A stretch of DNA of 7,378 nucleotides from Ruminococcaceae bacterium UBA1438 (GTDB lineage Bacteria > Bacillota > Clostridia > Oscillospirales > Acutalibacteraceae). The notes under the pieces were generated by a model. It had not been told where the DNA came from. It did no database searches and saw nothing but the letters and a program-made list of their open reading frames with translations. The DNA is taken from contig DCTO01000011.1 of the NCBI GenBank assembly GCA_002329285.1, forward strand, positions 1,092 to 8,469, in the 5' to 3' direction. How positions within the stretch are numbered: the stretch's first letter is position 1; each line of letters opens with the position of its first letter. Below are positions 7,256 to 7,378 of the stretch, piece by piece. The translations under genes and the position numbers were made by a program.

Positions 7256-7284
7256 ATTATAACACTATATGTACGATTATTCAA
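7256..7284 (-). promoter_or_regulatory. Sigma-A type promoter of the rlmB operon
   Basis: On the - strand TTGAAT (7284-7279) is followed by exactly 17 nt and a perfect TATAAT (7261-7256). Transcription should start near 7248-7250, leaving a leader of only about 15-30 nt before the candidate rlmB starts. The region is very AT-rich and sits directly downstream of a terminator for the preceding gene. A second TATAAT (7246-7241) lacks a usable -35. Confidence 0.8.
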
Positions 7285-7299
7285 TTAAAAAATGCAAAT

Positions 7300-7334
7300 A
7301 AAAAAAGAAAAACGGGAGGGCGCGAAAGCCCTCC
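7300..7334 (-). terminator. Rho-independent terminator of the gene upstream of rlmB
   Basis: On the - strand GGAGGGC, a 6-nt loop and GCCCTCC (stem arms 7334-7328 and 7321-7315) are followed by CG and a T-rich run (TTTTTCTTTTTTT). It points leftward and ends a - strand transcript that enters from the right of the window, isolating it from the rlmB promoter 16 bp further on. Confidence 0.88.
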
Positions 7335-7356
7335 GCTACAGTTATCAGGTCAAGCG

Positions 7357-7378
7357 TCAATTCACACCGAAGGCATAA
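7357..7378 (-). CDS. Possible last codons of an unidentified - strand gene
   Basis: The strong leftward terminator implies that a - strand gene ends just to the right. One of the three frames gives YAFGVN followed by TGA at 7357-7359, 22 nt before the hairpin. Another frame stops with TGA at 7362-7364, and the third has no stop until well past the hairpin. Too little sequence is present to name the gene or be sure of the frame. Confidence 0.22.

Noticed and set aside
1..7378. Mobile element, CRISPR array, phage or defence island
   Set aside because: No transposase, integrase, tRNA, direct-repeat array or terminal inverted repeats were found. All recognised genes are core or core-like, and there is no obvious break in base composition.

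Overview
The window looks like ordinary chromosome from a Gram-positive anaerobe of the class Clostridia, most likely an Oscillospiraceae/Ruminococcaceae-type gut bacterium. This is inferred from the Firmicutes-like versions of ExoIII, Alr, RlmB and Tex, purine-rich Shine-Dalgarno sequences, moderate G+C coding DNA with AT-rich spacers, and short hairpin-plus-U-tract terminators. I see no mobile element, CRISPR array, tRNA or rRNA, and no gene-free stretch longer than 300 bases.

Left part, + strand (1-1767): the 3' part of an exodeoxyribonuclease III gene (DNA repair) is followed after 14 nt by a complete alanine racemase gene (alr), which supplies D-alanine for peptidoglycan. A perfect 11-bp inverted repeat at 1782-1807 sits between alr and the convergent operon. 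It probably ends transcription from both sides.

Right part, - strand (7284 down to 1811): a near-consensus promoter (-35 at 7279-7284, 17-nt spacer, TATAAT at 7256-7261) drives three closely packed genes. They are rlmB (23S rRNA 2'-O-ribose methyltransferase), an 822-residue membrane protein, and tex (an Spt6-like nucleic-acid-binding protein with YqgF, HhH and S1 domains). Gaps are 22 nt and 7 nt. A hairpin terminator at 7300-7334 isolates the operon from the gene further right, of which only the last few codons may be present.

The middle gene is the most interesting item. It keeps the eight-helix layout, the Cys-Pro of the ion-path helix and the spacing of a P1B-type (heavy-metal) P-type ATPase, but it has lost the phosphorylation motif (Glu-Ala-Ser-Asp-Leu in place of Asp-Lys-Thr-Gly-Thr), the actuator TGE loop, the N-domain His-Pro and the GDGxND hinge. 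It also carries a roughly 275-residue acidic tail with repeated Asp/Glu-Lys-Thr motifs and a duplicated EVKTFTPK unit. I read it as a catalytically dead P-type ATPase turned into a membrane sensor, scaffold or regulator, co-expressed with two RNA-related genes. This is inference from sequence.
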